DNA of 64,000 nt from Elgaria multicarinata webbii (GCF_023053635.1 NC_086192.1:10837001-10901000), one strand, 5' to 3'. Positions 1-10,689 are shown, numbered from the stretch's first letter. The notes: generated from the letters alone by a model not told the origin. Translations and numbers: made by a program.

Positions 1-386
1 TGGTCCATCTTGAGCAGTAGTCCCCAGGCCACGTGCCACGGGAGGGAATGGCCCGTGGGCCACCAGAAACAAAATTAATTCGGTAGTCAACGAGCAATCC
101 ATTTTGTTGCTTCTCAGTGTCGGTCCAAATTTATGTGGTCGGAGAGGGGAAAAGACCCAAGTTCTTCTTCTTTTTTTTTTTTTAGTGGATAACAGCTCCC
201 TATCTGGTCACCTGGAGGCACTCTCTGCCTGCCATAGGCGAATAGAAAAGGGGCTGTTTAAAAGCCTACCAAGATAAGTGTATCCCCTTAATGTGAACCC
301 TGCGTAGGTTTTCCTGACCCTTTGCCCCACCTGATTAAAAAAAGGAGGTGTCCTAATTTCCCCACCTTGCCGCCGCCCCTTTTCAG

Positions 387-577
387 CAGCAGCGCCGCCA
401 GCGTTTCCCTCGACCGCCACGAAATACAAGGATTGCTCCCAGATGACCCTGGATATGACACGTTGGGACAGCCAGGAGACTTCCTTGTTTGGGCTCAGTG
501 CCTTCATGATGGCCTGTGCGAGAGGGAAGACCGCGGAGGCCCCCCTTGCCCCCATAGCAGCGGGACATTCTGAACCT
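387..577 (+). CDS. candidate internal exon of an unidentified plus-strand gene (exon A)
   Basis: Seen: a pyrimidine-rich stretch ending in TTTTCAG precedes the segment and a consensus donor GTAAGT follows it. Read with one base taken from a preceding exon, the 191 bases are open throughout and end on a codon boundary. The product starts Ala/Pro-rich and then reads KYKDCSQMTLDMTRWDSQET and on to GHSEP. Its end phase (0) fits the start phase of the next candidate exon at 5910. A second frame is also open but meets a stop just before the donor, so this could instead be a C-terminal exon in that frame. I recognise no family. Weakest of the four joined segments. Confidence 0.3.
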
Positions 578-770
578 GTAAGTTTACTCGGGCTTGGGGG
601 GCAGGCCGTGAGGGGGGTTTGGTGGAACAGAAACAATGCATGAGGTACCGGTTCCCCTCTATTTGACACTGGTTGGGCCTCATCTTTTTTAATTATGTTT
701 TTTTTTAAAAAAATTAAAACTTTTTTTTAATTGTGAATATATCTGGTGTGATGGCATGGGATGCTGCAAC

Positions 771-925
771 CTTGATAAAGCTAAACGGGTCTAGGCCTGG
801 TCAGTTTCTGGAAGGGCGACTACCAGGGAACCCCATATACATTGATTCCTGCATTGAGCAGGCGGTTGGACTCGATGGCCTTGTAGGCCCCTTCCAACTC
901 TATGATTCTATGATCAACAAACAAA
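771..925 (+). repeat. 5S-rRNA-derived SINE head joined to a CR1-type tail
   Basis: Bases 776-840 resemble the promoter half of 5S rRNA (a gctaa-rich block, then GGCCTGGTCAGT, then a GGGCGACTACCAGGGAA block), as in SINE3-type elements. From 841 the sequence is a CR1 3' end, finishing with the repeated ATTCTATG octamer. The join suggests a SINE that borrows a CR1 tail, or a chance insertion next to a CR1 end. Confidence 0.5.
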
Positions 926-1054
926 ACAGAAAGTACATCATGAAAACAAGAAAAAAAAACCATACGTTGTGTATATAAAATAATCATTTATTATTATATT
1001 ATTGAATGGTTTTAGTTTTTGAGAACCGCTGAGTGAGCTTCGGCTGTTGGGCGG

Positions 1055-1288
1055 TAAAAAATTTATTTATTTATTTATTTATTCAAGGATTTTTATGCCG
1101 CCATTCAGCCAAAAGAGGCTCTCACGGCGGCTTACAAAAGTATTTCTTGACAGTCCCTGCCCACAGGCTTACAATCTAAAAGACATGACACAAAAGGAAA
1201 GGGGACTGGGAGGGAGGAGGAGGAGGGGGAAAAGGAAAGCAAATTCAGGCACTACAATCTTAGTTGGAAAGTTCAATGCAAAAAATGC

Positions 1289-1340
<52 letters not shown>

Positions 1341-1700
1341 TGTATCCCGCCTTTTTGCCCCGTACTGGGCCTCAAGGCGGCCTTAAATTTTTTAAAACAT
1401 ACATATTTAAAAACCTATGAAAAGAAATATACAAAAGTTTTTTTAAAAATTAAATATATTACATTATTAAAACATTAAATATTTAAAATACACGACAATT
1501 TTACAAGTCCTTAACATAGATGGAGGCCCATATTATTCGGCAAAGGCCTGCAGGAACAAAGAAGTTTTTGCCTGCTTCCGAAAGCCCATCAAGGAGGGAG
1601 CCAGTCTAGCTTCCCCGGGAAGAGAGTTCCAGAGCACCGGAGCAGCCACCGAGAAGGCCCTCTCCTGTGTTCCCACCAGGCGCACCAATGTATGTACCGT
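1055..1700 (-). repeat. L2-like LINE 3' region with (ATT)n
   Basis: Begins with TTTATTTATTTATT and a block reading GCCGCCATTCAGCC; a second block starts with the (ATT)n run at 1289-1341 followed by TGTATCCCGCC. The end near 1560-1690 is the antisense of a LINE ORF end (phrases such as GAGGGAGCCAGTCTAGC and AAGGCCCTCTCC). The same layout recurs at 20125-21020. Probably two related LINE tails side by side. Confidence 0.55.
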
Positions 1701-1709
1701 CCCCCCCCC

Positions 1710-2485
1710 AAAAAGAGAGAGTTATACAAAGGTTTCAAGAAAAGCAAACCAGATATTTATTCACTTGCAAGTTGCGTCTGTATAACACTCATTCAAAAGT
1801 TGATAATGTTATTAGGTCCTTGATCCATTGCATTATGGAAGGTGCGAATTTGTCTTTTAATGTGATAGTATAAGTCTTTTGGCTGTCATAAAGGGCTCTG
1901 AAGATCCATCTGTGCTGACCATGTGTTAACTTCCAAGAAGCCAGTAGGAAATTTAGGAGGATGTGCACATTATTCCATATTATAGATTGTTTCATTACAA
2001 AATTCATCCTTATTATAACCTTTCCCTCAAAGGGGGAAACTACCGGGCATTGCCAAAACATAAGAGTTAAAGAAGCATTTGATGCATTACATCTCCAGCA
2101 ATTGAGCAAGTTAGACAAACCCTTATTGAAAAGGTGTTGTGGAGTCCATTAGACCCGAAACAATTTTTTTTTTGCTGAATAAGACGTAATCTGAGATCCA
2201 TAGAAGCTTCAGATACAGATGCTAGAGCAACTGCCCATTGATAGGACACTCCAATTCTTTATTCCAATCTAGTCTTAAACTATGGGTGTCATATTTACTT
2301 GCTGCTATTAAATACTTATATATGTGGGTCGTGGATCGATGTGTCAGTTCAGCTGTTAAAAGTGTTTCTGACAATACTAGAGACTCTAAAGTATTCTGGG
2401 CCAAACCTAGATTCCAGCAAGTGTTGCAATTGCAAAGTATTGTCATTGCCGTAGCAGGTAAATTATATTTAACAGACAAGTCAGA
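1710..2485 (-). repeat. L1 LINE, 3' end of ORF2 (degraded)
   Basis: On the minus strand, fragments in more than one frame read like the C-terminal part of an L1 ORF2 protein. They include a Cys-Trp-Arg-Cys block followed by FWQCP, and an upstream segment with repeated leucines and lysines typical of the region after the reverse transcriptase. The frame is interrupted, so it is a dead copy. It abuts the CR1 fragment at 2486. Confidence 0.55.
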
Positions 2486-2985
2486 CCCCTGATCATCCTG
2501 GTTGCCCTCCTCTGAACACGCTCCAGCTTGTCTGCGTCCTTCTTGAAGTGTGGTGCCCAGAACTGGACGCAGGACTCAATATAAGGCCTAACCTCCTGCT
2601 CAGTGCAGGAATCCATCTTAAAGCATCCCTGACAGATGGTTGTCCACCTGCCTCTTGAAGGCCTCCAGTGTGGGAGAGCCCACCACCTCCCTAGGGAACT
2701 GGTTCCATTGTCGTACTGCTCTAACAGTCAGGAAGTTTTTCCTGATGTCCAGCTGGAATCTGGCTTCCTTATAACTTGAGCCCGTTATTTCGTGTCCTGC
2801 ACTCTGGGAGGATCGAGAAGAAATCCTGGCCCTCTATGTGACAACCTTTTAAGTATTTGAAGAGTGCTCTCATGTCTCCCCTCAACCTTCTCTTCTCCAA
2901 GCTAAACCTGCCCAGTTCTTTCAGTCTCTCCTCCTAGGGCTTTGTTTCCAGACCTCTGATTCCTTTCCATACTGCGCTTTCGTTG
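2486..2985 (-). repeat. CR1 LINE 3' fragment
   Basis: Antisense of the CR1 ORF2 C-terminus ([21 protein letters not shown] and FKRQLDNH blocks in other copies). The order is slightly rearranged: the block near 2490-2590 that should lie further 5' in the element comes before the tail. Confidence 0.8.
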
Positions 2986-3389
2986 ATGTGGGGGGGGGGG
3001 GGGAGCTCAAGCATGTGCCCTAATAAAACTAAGGAAAAACCAGAGGGACCGTGCGGATGAAAAACCAGCAGGCTGCCCATGCACTGTGTCGGAAACCCGT
3101 TTTAGAAATTCTCCAAGCTATACCACGAGGCAGGTTGGCAGAGGCACCCCCCCCCCCTCCGTGGGACAGTGATGGAGTGAAATCAGGGGGAAACCATTCA
3201 TTCCTGGCGGTGGGTTCTTTGCTCGTCTCGGCAAACATCGGAAAGTGTCAGTCTCTGGAGCTGGCCCTAGGATTGGGAGTTTGTAGCCCAGCTCTATGAC
3301 AGCAGAACAACCCGGATCGGAGAGGACGCCAGGGTGGGCTTTGAATCATCGAGAGAACCAGCACGACACAAAAGGATTTAATTTGCCCC
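2986..3389. other. unassigned stretch, no gene seen
   Basis: Mostly unique-looking sequence with poly-G runs at 2991-3003 and poly-C at 3149-3159. No splice-flanked open segment that fits the neighbouring candidate exons was found. Confidence 0.4.
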
Positions 3390-3830
3390 TTTTGCAACAA
3401 GCAGTCGGCTCGAGGTGACGTTATCAGTTCTGCGGTGTCAAACAGACCTTGTTTTGTTCGCGCGGCGCATTTCCAAGGCAACCTTAGCCGGTCCCCTTGA
3501 TCTGCCTCCTGTAGATGCAGCTCTTCTTCTGCATTTTTTTTTCTTTTTTACTACCGTTCAAGAGAATTCTAAGGAACTGTCACCTCCTTTGTACCTCTGC
3601 TGTTGTCATTCATTGGCAGGGCCGCCGCGGCTTGACGGAAATTAGAGGTCACTGAGCCAAATCAACGGCGAGCGCCCGAACTATCTGCAAGCCGCCGCCT
3701 CCGCCTCTGATTGGCAAGGAAGCCTGTTGATGCTTATTAAAGTCGTTAAGGGCCGCAGTTTCATCTCGGCTGGAGGTGCCCTGCGGTGCACTCCAGCCGA
3801 AGGAGACGGGGGGGGGGGACTGTTAAAACG
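3390..3830. promoter_or_regulatory. CpG-rich unique block, possible conserved non-coding element
   Basis: No recognisable repeat. Contains evenly mixed, CpG-containing sequence around 3600-3800 with homeobox-like TTATTAAAG and TGATTGG motifs. The lack of repeats in a repeat-dense window suggests constraint; this is inference only. Confidence 0.25.
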
Positions 3831-4059
3831 TGACGGATGAATGGCTAAGGAGAGTTTCTCCTTTAATTGCCTCGTCCCTCCCAGAGAAGGAGTAAAACAC
3901 CTTCACGTTAGGCAAATAACCGGTGTGGACAAAAGATGACCAACTTGCCTCAAGCCGGAATCGCGGTATCGGTCACGATGATGCAAAATGCACGTTCTCC
4001 GGCGATGGGTCGGGGAAGGGGGAACAGATGCTTCCCGCCGATTTGGGGAGAGGCCGAAG

Positions 4060-4150
4060 CTCAAGAGACAGAGCCCTTGCTTTGCACGGAAAAGGACCCG
4101 GGTTCAAATCCGGGCTTCTCCAGGCAGGTGCGGGGAAGCCTCCTGCTGCA
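4060..4150 (+). repeat. tRNA-derived SINE fragment
   Basis: Bases 4095-4120 carry a Pol III B-box-like GGGTTCAAATCC, followed by TTCTCCAGGCAGG, which is the SINE body seen more fully at 39850-40055. No tRNA cloverleaf can be completed. Confidence 0.45.
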
Positions 4151-4789
4151 ATCCTCGGAGAGCCGCCACCCTTCAGGGCAGAGTAGACAAATACGGAGCC
4201 AGTGGTCTCTCTGACTTCCGTTGCGTTCAAATAAAGAGGCTTCCCTTTTGCGCCTTTTTGGACACGAAGGTGCTGAAGGTAAAGGCGCTGCGAAATACGT
4301 AGCCGGGTGAGCTGAGGGACGGGTTCTGCAGGTGCAGAAGCTTCCTTGTGGGGCTGAGCAGAGCGCTTACCATGGCGGTGGCGTTTTGCCCCCCCTCCCC
4401 CCCTAGCGGCCTTCCGTAGCCCTCTGTTGCTTGGCCTTCCTCAGTGTGTGGCACGCCTCCACCTCAGTCATTTAGACTGGATCTCCCCTGGGAGGTCCCT
4501 TTCGGTACTCCGATCCTCCCAACTAGGGATGGATGAATCCAGCCTTGTATTTAAGCACTAGCCGACAGCCGAGAAAGGATTATATGTGGACAAGCGAGGG
4601 GCGGCGTGGTCCGTCACTTCTTCCATAGCTAGCCAGGCTACTGCAGGAGAAACGTCGCTTTTACCTCTTCTGCCAGCCTCTAGCTAGGGATGGCCGCCGC
4701 TGTGAAATCTAGCTCTTTTGGGGCTCGCTGGGTTTCTCTGGAGCCCCTGACTTGGCTTGCATTTGTGCACAGTATCTGGGAAATGTCTA

Positions 4790-4990
4790 AGTCCCCCCCC
4801 CCCACACACTCTGCAAATGGTCATTTACGCAAATTGCAGCTGTAATTCACTTAATTTGCAGAAATCCGGGCTGTAATATCCTTAATTTTATGCAAATTGA
4901 GCATGTTACAGCCGCAATTTGTGCAAATTAAGCACAGTATGGCCGCAATTTGGGCACGTTATGACTGCACTTTGCTTAAATGGCTATTTT
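4790..4990. repeat. degenerate tandem repeat built on GCAAATT
   Basis: Units of roughly 30-40 bases alternate an AATTTGNGCAAATTAAGCA-like core with a TTACAGCCGCAATTTG-like spacer, about four to five times. A similar array lies at 47810-48010. Confidence 0.45.
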
Positions 4991-5016
4991 AGAGGGAGGG
5001 TGGGGGTTGAAAATCT

Positions 5017-5725
5017 GTGAACTGGCCTGACTCGTACGGATTTAGTCAGGCCAGCTCATGGGTTAGCAAGCCGGAGTCCAAGTGGTCGGTGAACTTCACC
5101 CCTTGGATAGATTCCTCCGAGTTCCCTACCCTCAGGAAGCGAGTGTTGTGTTTCTCAGGAAACGCCTGCTTTCGATTAGAGGCAAATGATGAGGTCTGCT
5201 AGGTAATCCACAAAGCTTTTATTAAGCAACAAACGTCTCTTCTACCTGAAGAGAGTCTAATCTCTTGGAAATTTCCCCCTAGGCAAAACTATGCAAATTA
5301 AGTGAGACAATTGTCTGACCAAGGAGAACAGGAAGCCCCCTTCCCAAACACCCGTAACTTCAGAGAGCCTGGTGCGGAGGCAGGTTCTGGCGCAATCCTA
5401 GTCGGAGTGACTTTCTCAAGCCTTCCTTCCGCTCCGTGTGTTTGAGCTTCTGGCGGACCCTAGCATCAGCTAGCTTGTCGGGACGCTCACCTCCGGAAGA
5501 AACCTCACTTCCCACTGAGTGTGTAGGATTTGGCCTTGAGGAGATAAGCTATGGAGAGGGCTGACTCCCAGCTGGGGAATCGCCTGTGAGAGCTTCCTCC
5601 CCCACTGGTACAGGCTGGCTGGTGTCTGGTGCCTCCTCCTCTAGGTCCGAATCTGATTCTGATTGATTACCTGAAACACCTTCTCCTGAAACAGGGGCAG
5701 TAGGGTTAGACATGACACTGAGTTA
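5017..5725 (-). mobile_element. LTR-retroelement fossil (LTR-like segment), fragmentary
   Basis: On the minus strand there is an AATAAA signal inside TTGCTTAATAAAAGCTTTG near 5215-5235, as in the R region of LTRs. A stretch at 5525-5715 encodes an acidic, Ser/Pro-rich leader-like peptide. Family uncertain (gypsy-like or other). No paired LTR is visible, so it looks like a partial or solo copy and is clearly not whole. Confidence 0.35.
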
Positions 5726-5909
5726 AAAAAACAACCCAGGACTTATTTACCAAACTGCATCAATTAGTCCATTTTCAGTATGTGTCGCAAATATCTACTT
5801 CTTCAGGTGTCTGTATTTTTGCCCCAACCACAATCGTGATTGAGGAAAGGGTAATGGGACCGTTTTGCAGGTCTTCCAGTTGTAACGTTGAGCATTTTGT
5901 GCTTTGCAG

Positions 5910-6006
5910 GCTGCCTTCTCGGATCCTGAGGCTCAATTGACCCTTAGGAGAGGTCAGGAAGACTCGGGGGAAACACCTCCTGTTCAACAGAGCGAAATCC
6001 AGGAAG
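5910..6006 (+). CDS. candidate internal exon of an unidentified plus-strand gene (exon B)
   Basis: Seen: acceptor TTTTGTGCTTTGCAG and donor AAG|GTACAG flank 97 bases open in phase 0. They encode AAFSDPEAQLTLRRGQEDSG and then ETPPVQQSEIQE, leaving one G that completes an alanine codon with the first two bases of the exon at 7987. The segment is free of repeats although the flanks are repeat-rich. It is hydrophilic, with no membrane segment or known motif. The minus strand is also open here, so coding on this strand rests on splice sites and phase agreement. Confidence 0.45.
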
Positions 6007-6109
6007 GTACAGTGAACGGCCCACAACTCGGATGTGTTCCTATGTGTTAAGTGCCGCGTTGGAGTCAAGTGGCTTTTCCCAGCCTTGCGTCACTAGATGT
6101 AACCTCTGT

Positions 6110-6455
6110 GCTGTATTTTAGCAACAGGGATATATATATATATAAATGTTTTCAAACGTTTTCAAAGGAACAGAATAAATGCAAACCTATAATCGGCATC
6201 AAAACCATTCGGGTGTTTCAAAAGGGATCACAAAGACATTACTACGAACTGTTCTCGAAGGAGAAAAGAGAAAAATTTCCAACTGGCGTTGAAAAGACAG
6301 GAATGTTGGAGCCAGGCGGGCCTCGTCGGGGAGATCATTCCATAATTGGGGGGCCACCACTGAAAAGGCCCTCTTCGTTGTTGCCCTCTTCTGGGCCTCC
6401 CTCAGAGTAGGCGCCCGGAGGAGGACCTTACCCCTCACCCAAGTTCTTACACGTT
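6110..6455 (-). repeat. L2-like LINE 3' fragment
   Basis: The minus strand encodes a short LINE C-terminal phrase (FSVVAPQLWNDLP then FQRQLEIFLF), the usual end of vertebrate L2-clade ORF2. The related block at 15115-15425 shares its plus-strand text GATCATTCCA and AAAGGCCCTC. Confidence 0.55.
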
Positions 6456-7068
6456 AGCACAGGGCTGGGCAAAGCTGGTAATACGCCCGGGCCAGATAGG
6501 AAATGTAGGCCCCATTTCAAACTGCTCATTAAGTATTTTTTAATCCGCTCTAAATACATATGAACCAGAACGATTTATAAAAGAGGTAATGGCGAGCACT
6601 TTTATTCAAGATGCATGTAAGACATCACTTCTTCACATTCACGAATGCTTCACGTGCTTTTCTTTGGGCAAATCCATCGACAAAAACTTTGCCCAGGGAG
6701 ACTTTGCCCAGGAAGCTACAGCAGGATGAGAGCTGTTCCCAGGCATTTAGTAATATGTGATGGACTTCGTTGATCCTGGATCTGTTTTTATAGTTGTTCA
6801 TAAAGCTGTTTTTAGATACATGTTTCTGTGCAAGTTGTATTTTTGTGGATTTAAATGTTGTATATTGATTTTAATTTTTAATCCTCCCATTCGTATTCGT
6901 AGGAATGTAGGAGGCCGTCCATTGGCCAGATCAGACCAAGTGTTCATCTAGTTGCCGATCTGACTGCCAGGGGCTTCCCAGGATTTCAGTTAGGGCTCTT
7001 TCATACCCCTACTGGGAGATGCCGAGGTTTGAAACATCCCACAAACTACACACTAACCCCTCCCCCAT
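6456..7068. other. mixed old repeats, no gene seen
   Basis: Starts with a hAT-like terminus (GGGCTGGGCAAAGC near 6464) and includes a short CR1/L3-like phrase (GCCAGATCAGACCAAG near 6920). Nothing codes convincingly. Confidence 0.35.
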
Positions 7069-7069
7069 C

Positions 7070-7690
7070 ATCATCATCATCATCATCAATTTATTTCTTA
7101 CCCGCCTCGCCATTTTGATTGAGGTGGGGAACAACAGTAAACAGTAAAATACATAAAACTGAATTAAAACATAATATACATTGTTAAAACATCCTAAAAA
7201 ACATCTTAAAATTCCACTGGATAGGCCTGCCGGAAGAGATCAGTCTTGATAGCTTTCTTGAATGCTAAAAGATTGTCAAGCTGATGAGTCTCTTCCGGCA
7301 GGTTATTCCACAGTCTGGGAGCAGCAGAAGAGAAGGTCCTCTGGGTAACAGTTGTCAGCCTAGACTTTGCTGACTGAAGTAGATTCTTCCTAGAGGACCT
7401 GAATGTGCAGGGCAGATTGTATGGGAGAAGGCGATCCCGCAGGTAGCCTGGACCCAAACCATGTAGGGCTTTAAAGGTAATAACCAACACTTTATACTTC
7501 GCCCAGAAACTAATTGGCAGCCAGTGAAGAGATTTTAAAAGTGGTGTAATGTGGTCCCCCCTAGGTGTACCGGTGACCAGTACACCTTCAACTTGAACTA
7601 GTTGAAGTTTCTGGACTAGGCACAAAGGTAGCCCTATATAAAGCACATTGCAGAAGTCAAGCCTCGAAGTTACCATGGGTTGTTTCAGAA
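7070..7690 (-). repeat. L2-like LINE ORF2 C-terminus and tail
   Basis: Minus strand: about 165 residues with VTSRLDFCNVLY, HITPLLKSLHWLPISF, KALHGLGPGYLRDRLLPY and FSSAAPRLWNNLPEE blocks, typical of L2-clade LINE C-termini. The 3' tail is a short CAT/ATG simple repeat at 7066-7088. Its frame is nearly intact, so it is fairly young. Confidence 0.75.
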
Positions 7691-7986
7691 AATAAACCAT
7701 CATGGATTAGCGTGTTGTGTGAACCCATTCGGTGTGTTATACCATATCTTGGATGCTTCTCTGACTTCATATCTGAGCTATGGCTGCAGTTGCCCGTGTG
7801 GGTATGGAAGTCTGCTTTTAAGAAATGCTAAGCCACATTTCCATTTTGATGGGAGATGCAGGTTGGAATACGAAGGCGGGGCAGATCACTGCCAGATTTT
7901 GAAACTGGCTAAAGGAATTGTTGACAAGAACGCTCTGGAATATCTTGCTCTCTCCTTGACATTTACAATTGCTCTGTTTATGCCAG

Positions 7987-8107
7987 CCGTTCCTGAGCCA
8001 GCAGATTCAGAAGACCAAGAGCTGGAAGAAATAACGCTGAACAAGTGCAGGGCTGATTGCAGCCTCTGTACCAACGAGACTTTATGTCTAGTAGATGAGA
8101 CAGAAAG
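7987..8107 (+). CDS. candidate internal exon of an unidentified plus-strand gene (exon C)
   Basis: Seen: acceptor with pyrimidine tract TTGCTCTGTTTATGCCAG and donor AAAG|GTACGAG flank 121 bases. With one base from exon B they read AVPEPADSEDQELEEITLNK then CRADCSLCTNETLCLVDETE, leaving AG. The peptide is acidic, then has four cysteines spaced C-x3-C-x2-C-x4-C, with an Asn-Glu-Thr N-glycosylation sequon in the last gap. That spacing resembles small extracellular disulfide modules, but I cannot assign one. Its end phase matches the next exon exactly. Confidence 0.5.
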
Positions 8108-8150
8108 GTACGAGGCCTGCTGCTGAAATGGGGGAAAGAAAAGCGATTAA

Positions 8151-8372
8151 GGGCACAATCCTATGCATGTGTAGACAGAAGGAAGTCCTACAATCCCATG
8201 CATGTTATAAGGAAGTCCTACAATCCCATGCATGTTTAGACAGAAAAAAAGTCCTATGATCTTATGTACGTTTAGACAGGAAAAGTCCTACAATTCCCAG
8301 CACACTGGCTGTGGAATACTGGGAATTGTAGGACTTCTTTCTGTCTAAACATGCATAGGATTGCACTCTAAT
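8151..8372. mobile_element. foldback MITE, family C, with a tandemly multiplied left arm
   Basis: The right arm (AATTGTAGGACTTCTTTCTG then AACATGCATAGGATTGCAC) is the inverted copy of the left arm. The left arm is present about four times in tandem, each about 35 bases (CCTATGCATGTTTAGACAG plus AAAGTCCTACAAT). Other copies are at 37337-37795, 53855-53965 and 59985-60068. Confidence 0.75.
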
Positions 8373-9029
8373 TTGGCTTAGAAGTTGGGTTCTCTCCTCC
8401 TCCCTCCCAATTACCTGATCATTTGCAGGATCTAAATACTTCTGCTATAAAGCTTTACCTCTCCCTGCTAAACATCCCTGGCACTTCATGGCACTCCAGC
8501 GTCATTTAATTAACTCTAGAGTTCTGTGTTTTCCAACACCTGCGTGTCGCATTCAGTTTAGGTAGGAGCCCCTCTTTTAAAGCAGCAACATTTGAAGCAT
8601 TTTTGCAGGACTTGGTTGGTTAGGCAGAGCTGCTGGGCCCTGAAAGCAGCGTAGATGCTACTGAAATACAAATAAAACAGCGACAATGAAATCATAATAG
8701 CCAAAATTTAATAAACTCGAGTGTACTGACCCAGAAACAACGATGAATGAAGGATGCTAAGCCCCGTTTTTACTGGCCTGAGTCAGCCAGTGAAAATGGC
8801 ATGAAAAAATTCCATTTGCTGCTCTTTGGGAACTCCCTTTCGGGGCTAAAGAGCTCGTATGTCATGGTGGAAGACAATGAGATAGAAAACGTTATGCTCA
8901 CCTCTTCCAGCCCCCAGGACCATGACCTGCTAGGGTCCTTAGCCAACAGTGTGATGTGGCTGCAAAAAAACAAATGCTATTTTGGGCTGCATTCATGGAA
9001 GCATAGCTTCCAAATCGTGCGAGGTTCTG

Positions 9030-9697
9030 GTTCCCCTCTGTTCGGCACTGGTTAGGCCTCGTCTTGAGTATAGCGTCCAGTTCTGGGCACTACACTTCAA
9101 GAAGGACGCAGACAAGCTGGAGCGTGTTCAGAGGAGGGCAACCAGGATGAGGGGTCTGGAAACAAAGCCCTATGAGGAGAGACTGAAAGAACTGGGCCTG
9201 TTTAGCCTGGAGAAGAGAAGATTGAGGGGAGACATGAGAGCACTCTTCAAATATTTGAGAGGTAGTCACCCAGAGGAGAGCCAGGGTCTCTTCTTGATCA
9301 TCTCTTCTCTATCACTAGTTACCCTGCCAGTCTTCGGGGTTTCAAACAGGGAGTTTTCTCTAGCCCTACCTCTTCAAATACTTGAAAGGTTGTCCCACAG
9401 AGGAGGGCCAGGATCTCTTTTCGATCCTCCCAGAGTGCAGGTCACGGAATAAGGGGCTCAAGTGACAGGAAGCCAGATTCCGGCTGGACATCAGGAAAAA
9501 TTTCTAGACTGTTAGAGCAGTGCGACAATGGAACCCATAACCTAGGGAGGTCGTGGGCTCTCCCACGCTAGAGGCCTTCAGGAGGCAGCTGGACAGCTAC
9601 CTGTCAGGCATGGTTCAAGGTGGATTCCTTCATTGAGCAGGGGGTTGGACTCGATGACCTTAGAGGCCCCTTCCAACTCTACAATTCTATGATTCCT
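9030..9697 (+). repeat. CR1 LINE 3' end
   Basis: Plus strand: CR1 ORF2 C-terminus ([20 protein letters not shown]) through to the ATTCTATG 3' terminus at about 9690. An internal partial duplication near 9260-9440 repeats the cluster that reads FKYL and the following motif. It lies inside the intron before exon D. Confidence 0.8.
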
Positions 9698-9721
9698 TTT
9701 CTCATCATGTGTTCTTTGTAG

Positions 9722-9817
9722 GGCTCACTCAAGCCTTGACGATGTTTTGGAAGGAGTTCTCTGGCCAATCCCTGACAGCCACGAGCTTCATGAAGAACTG
9801 CAGGATCCCAGCAAGAG
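9722..9817 (+). CDS. candidate internal exon of an unidentified plus-strand gene (exon D)
   Basis: Seen: a strong acceptor (CATCATGTGTTCTTTGTAG) and a perfect donor GTGAGT flank 96 bases. The leading G completes an Arg codon with the AG left by exon C; the rest reads AHSSLDDVLEGVLWPIPDSH then ELHEELQDPSK and leaves AG. It is acidic and looks helical, without a known motif. Exons B, C and D join as one frame with no stop. The following exon, which must supply one base, was not found with certainty: 13936 fits in phase, while 11348 needs another exon between. Confidence 0.5.
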
Positions 9818-9924
9818 GTGAGTGAGGTGGCTGGGATCCATTGGGGCATAGCGGGCAGAATTTCTGCACCAGCATATTGGTGGCAGATTGAGATGGGAAA
9901 GAGCCTTTTCCGTGGAGGAAAAAA

Positions 9925-10142
9925 AGGCCAAATTCCCTCTTCATCACCACAGTTAAAGCTGCCCTCTTTTAAATCTGGTCACAGTATAGCTGCAGTATAG
10001 CTCCTGCAGCTTTAACTGTTGTGATGAAGAGGCAGTTTCACCAGGTTCTCCATATGTACAAATGACACCTGCTGAAATTCCCTTTTCTATGCAACTGTTA
10101 AAGATACAGGAGCCCTGTCCTCCTTTTCATAGGGTCACCCTA
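9925..10142. mobile_element. foldback MITE, family A, right half
   Basis: Ends at 10142 with GTCCTCCTTTTCATAGGGTC and ACCCTA, the family A terminus. The central inverted block (CAGTTAAAGCTGC versus GCAGCTTTAACTG) is present; the outer left arm is missing. Confidence 0.7.
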
Positions 10143-10371
10143 ATAGTATAAGGCAGCTTCCTATCTTCCTCAATCCCACTCCTCATGTATTTCTCTCCAG
10201 CTGGGTGCTTTTTTTTTCTGGTTTCAGAGGTTGACTGTGTTGCCAATGGAAAGATTTCTAAGGCGAATAGGGGTGTGGGTCAGGGAGGGTGAAGTATTCC
10301 CCCTTGGGCGATCAATTATCTACTGAAAAAATGCCCCGCTCCTAATTAGTATTGCAAGTCAAACACCGGGT

Positions 10372-10445
10372 TGAATCATAGAATAGTAGAGTTGGAAGGT
10401 GCCTATAAGGCCATTGATTGGGATGGTTTCAGTCCCTCATTTAAA
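10372..10445 (-). repeat. CR1 3' terminal scrap
   Basis: CATAGAATAGTAGAGTTGGA is the inverse of the CR1 end; only about 70 bases remain. Confidence 0.6.
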
Positions 10446-10689
10446 AACTAACCAAGGTCAGCACGGAAGATGGTTATCGCAGGAGCCGTGCAAACAGAAT
10501 GCTGCAACGCAGGGAAGCTAGGGGCGCAGGTCAGGGTTTCTGCCTGCACCAGGCCTTCCTCCCAGGAAAGCCCCAGAAGCCGTGCGCACGGACTGCATCT
10601 CATTCCCCCGCCTTTTCGCCCCATTGTTACTTCCATTTCCGGGTTTCCTAGGGCCTTTTCATACATAACCCAAATTTGGTTGAGGAGGC

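Noticed and set aside
208-669. 153-residue minus-strand open frame
   Set aside because: No start context or motif; it overlaps the plus-strand segment that has splice sites and reads as its antisense shadow.
3604-3660. Exon after the acceptor near 3619
   Set aside because: All three frames stop within about 40 bases and none fits as a link between exons A and B.
4060-4150. Genuine tRNA gene
   Set aside because: Only a B-box-like block; no acceptor stem or anticodon arm can be formed. SINE fragment instead.
5775-6068. Minus-strand gene at 5.8-6.1 kb
   Set aside because: Open frame without splice partners; the plus strand has matching splice phases with two further segments.
7066-7088. CRISPR-like or other ordered short repeat
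   Set aside because: Plain trinucleotide run at a LINE tail; this is a vertebrate genome.
7680-8126. 148-residue plus-strand frame read as a single-exon gene
   Set aside because: Its 5' part covers a LINE edge and a MITE scrap; only the spliced part 7987-8107 has support.
8982-9452. 156-residue frame as a host gene
   Set aside because: It is a CR1 ORF2 C-terminus with an internal duplication.
10233-10300. Exon after the strong acceptor at 10232
   Set aside because: In the phase required by exon D it meets a stop at once, and no good donor follows in the other frames.
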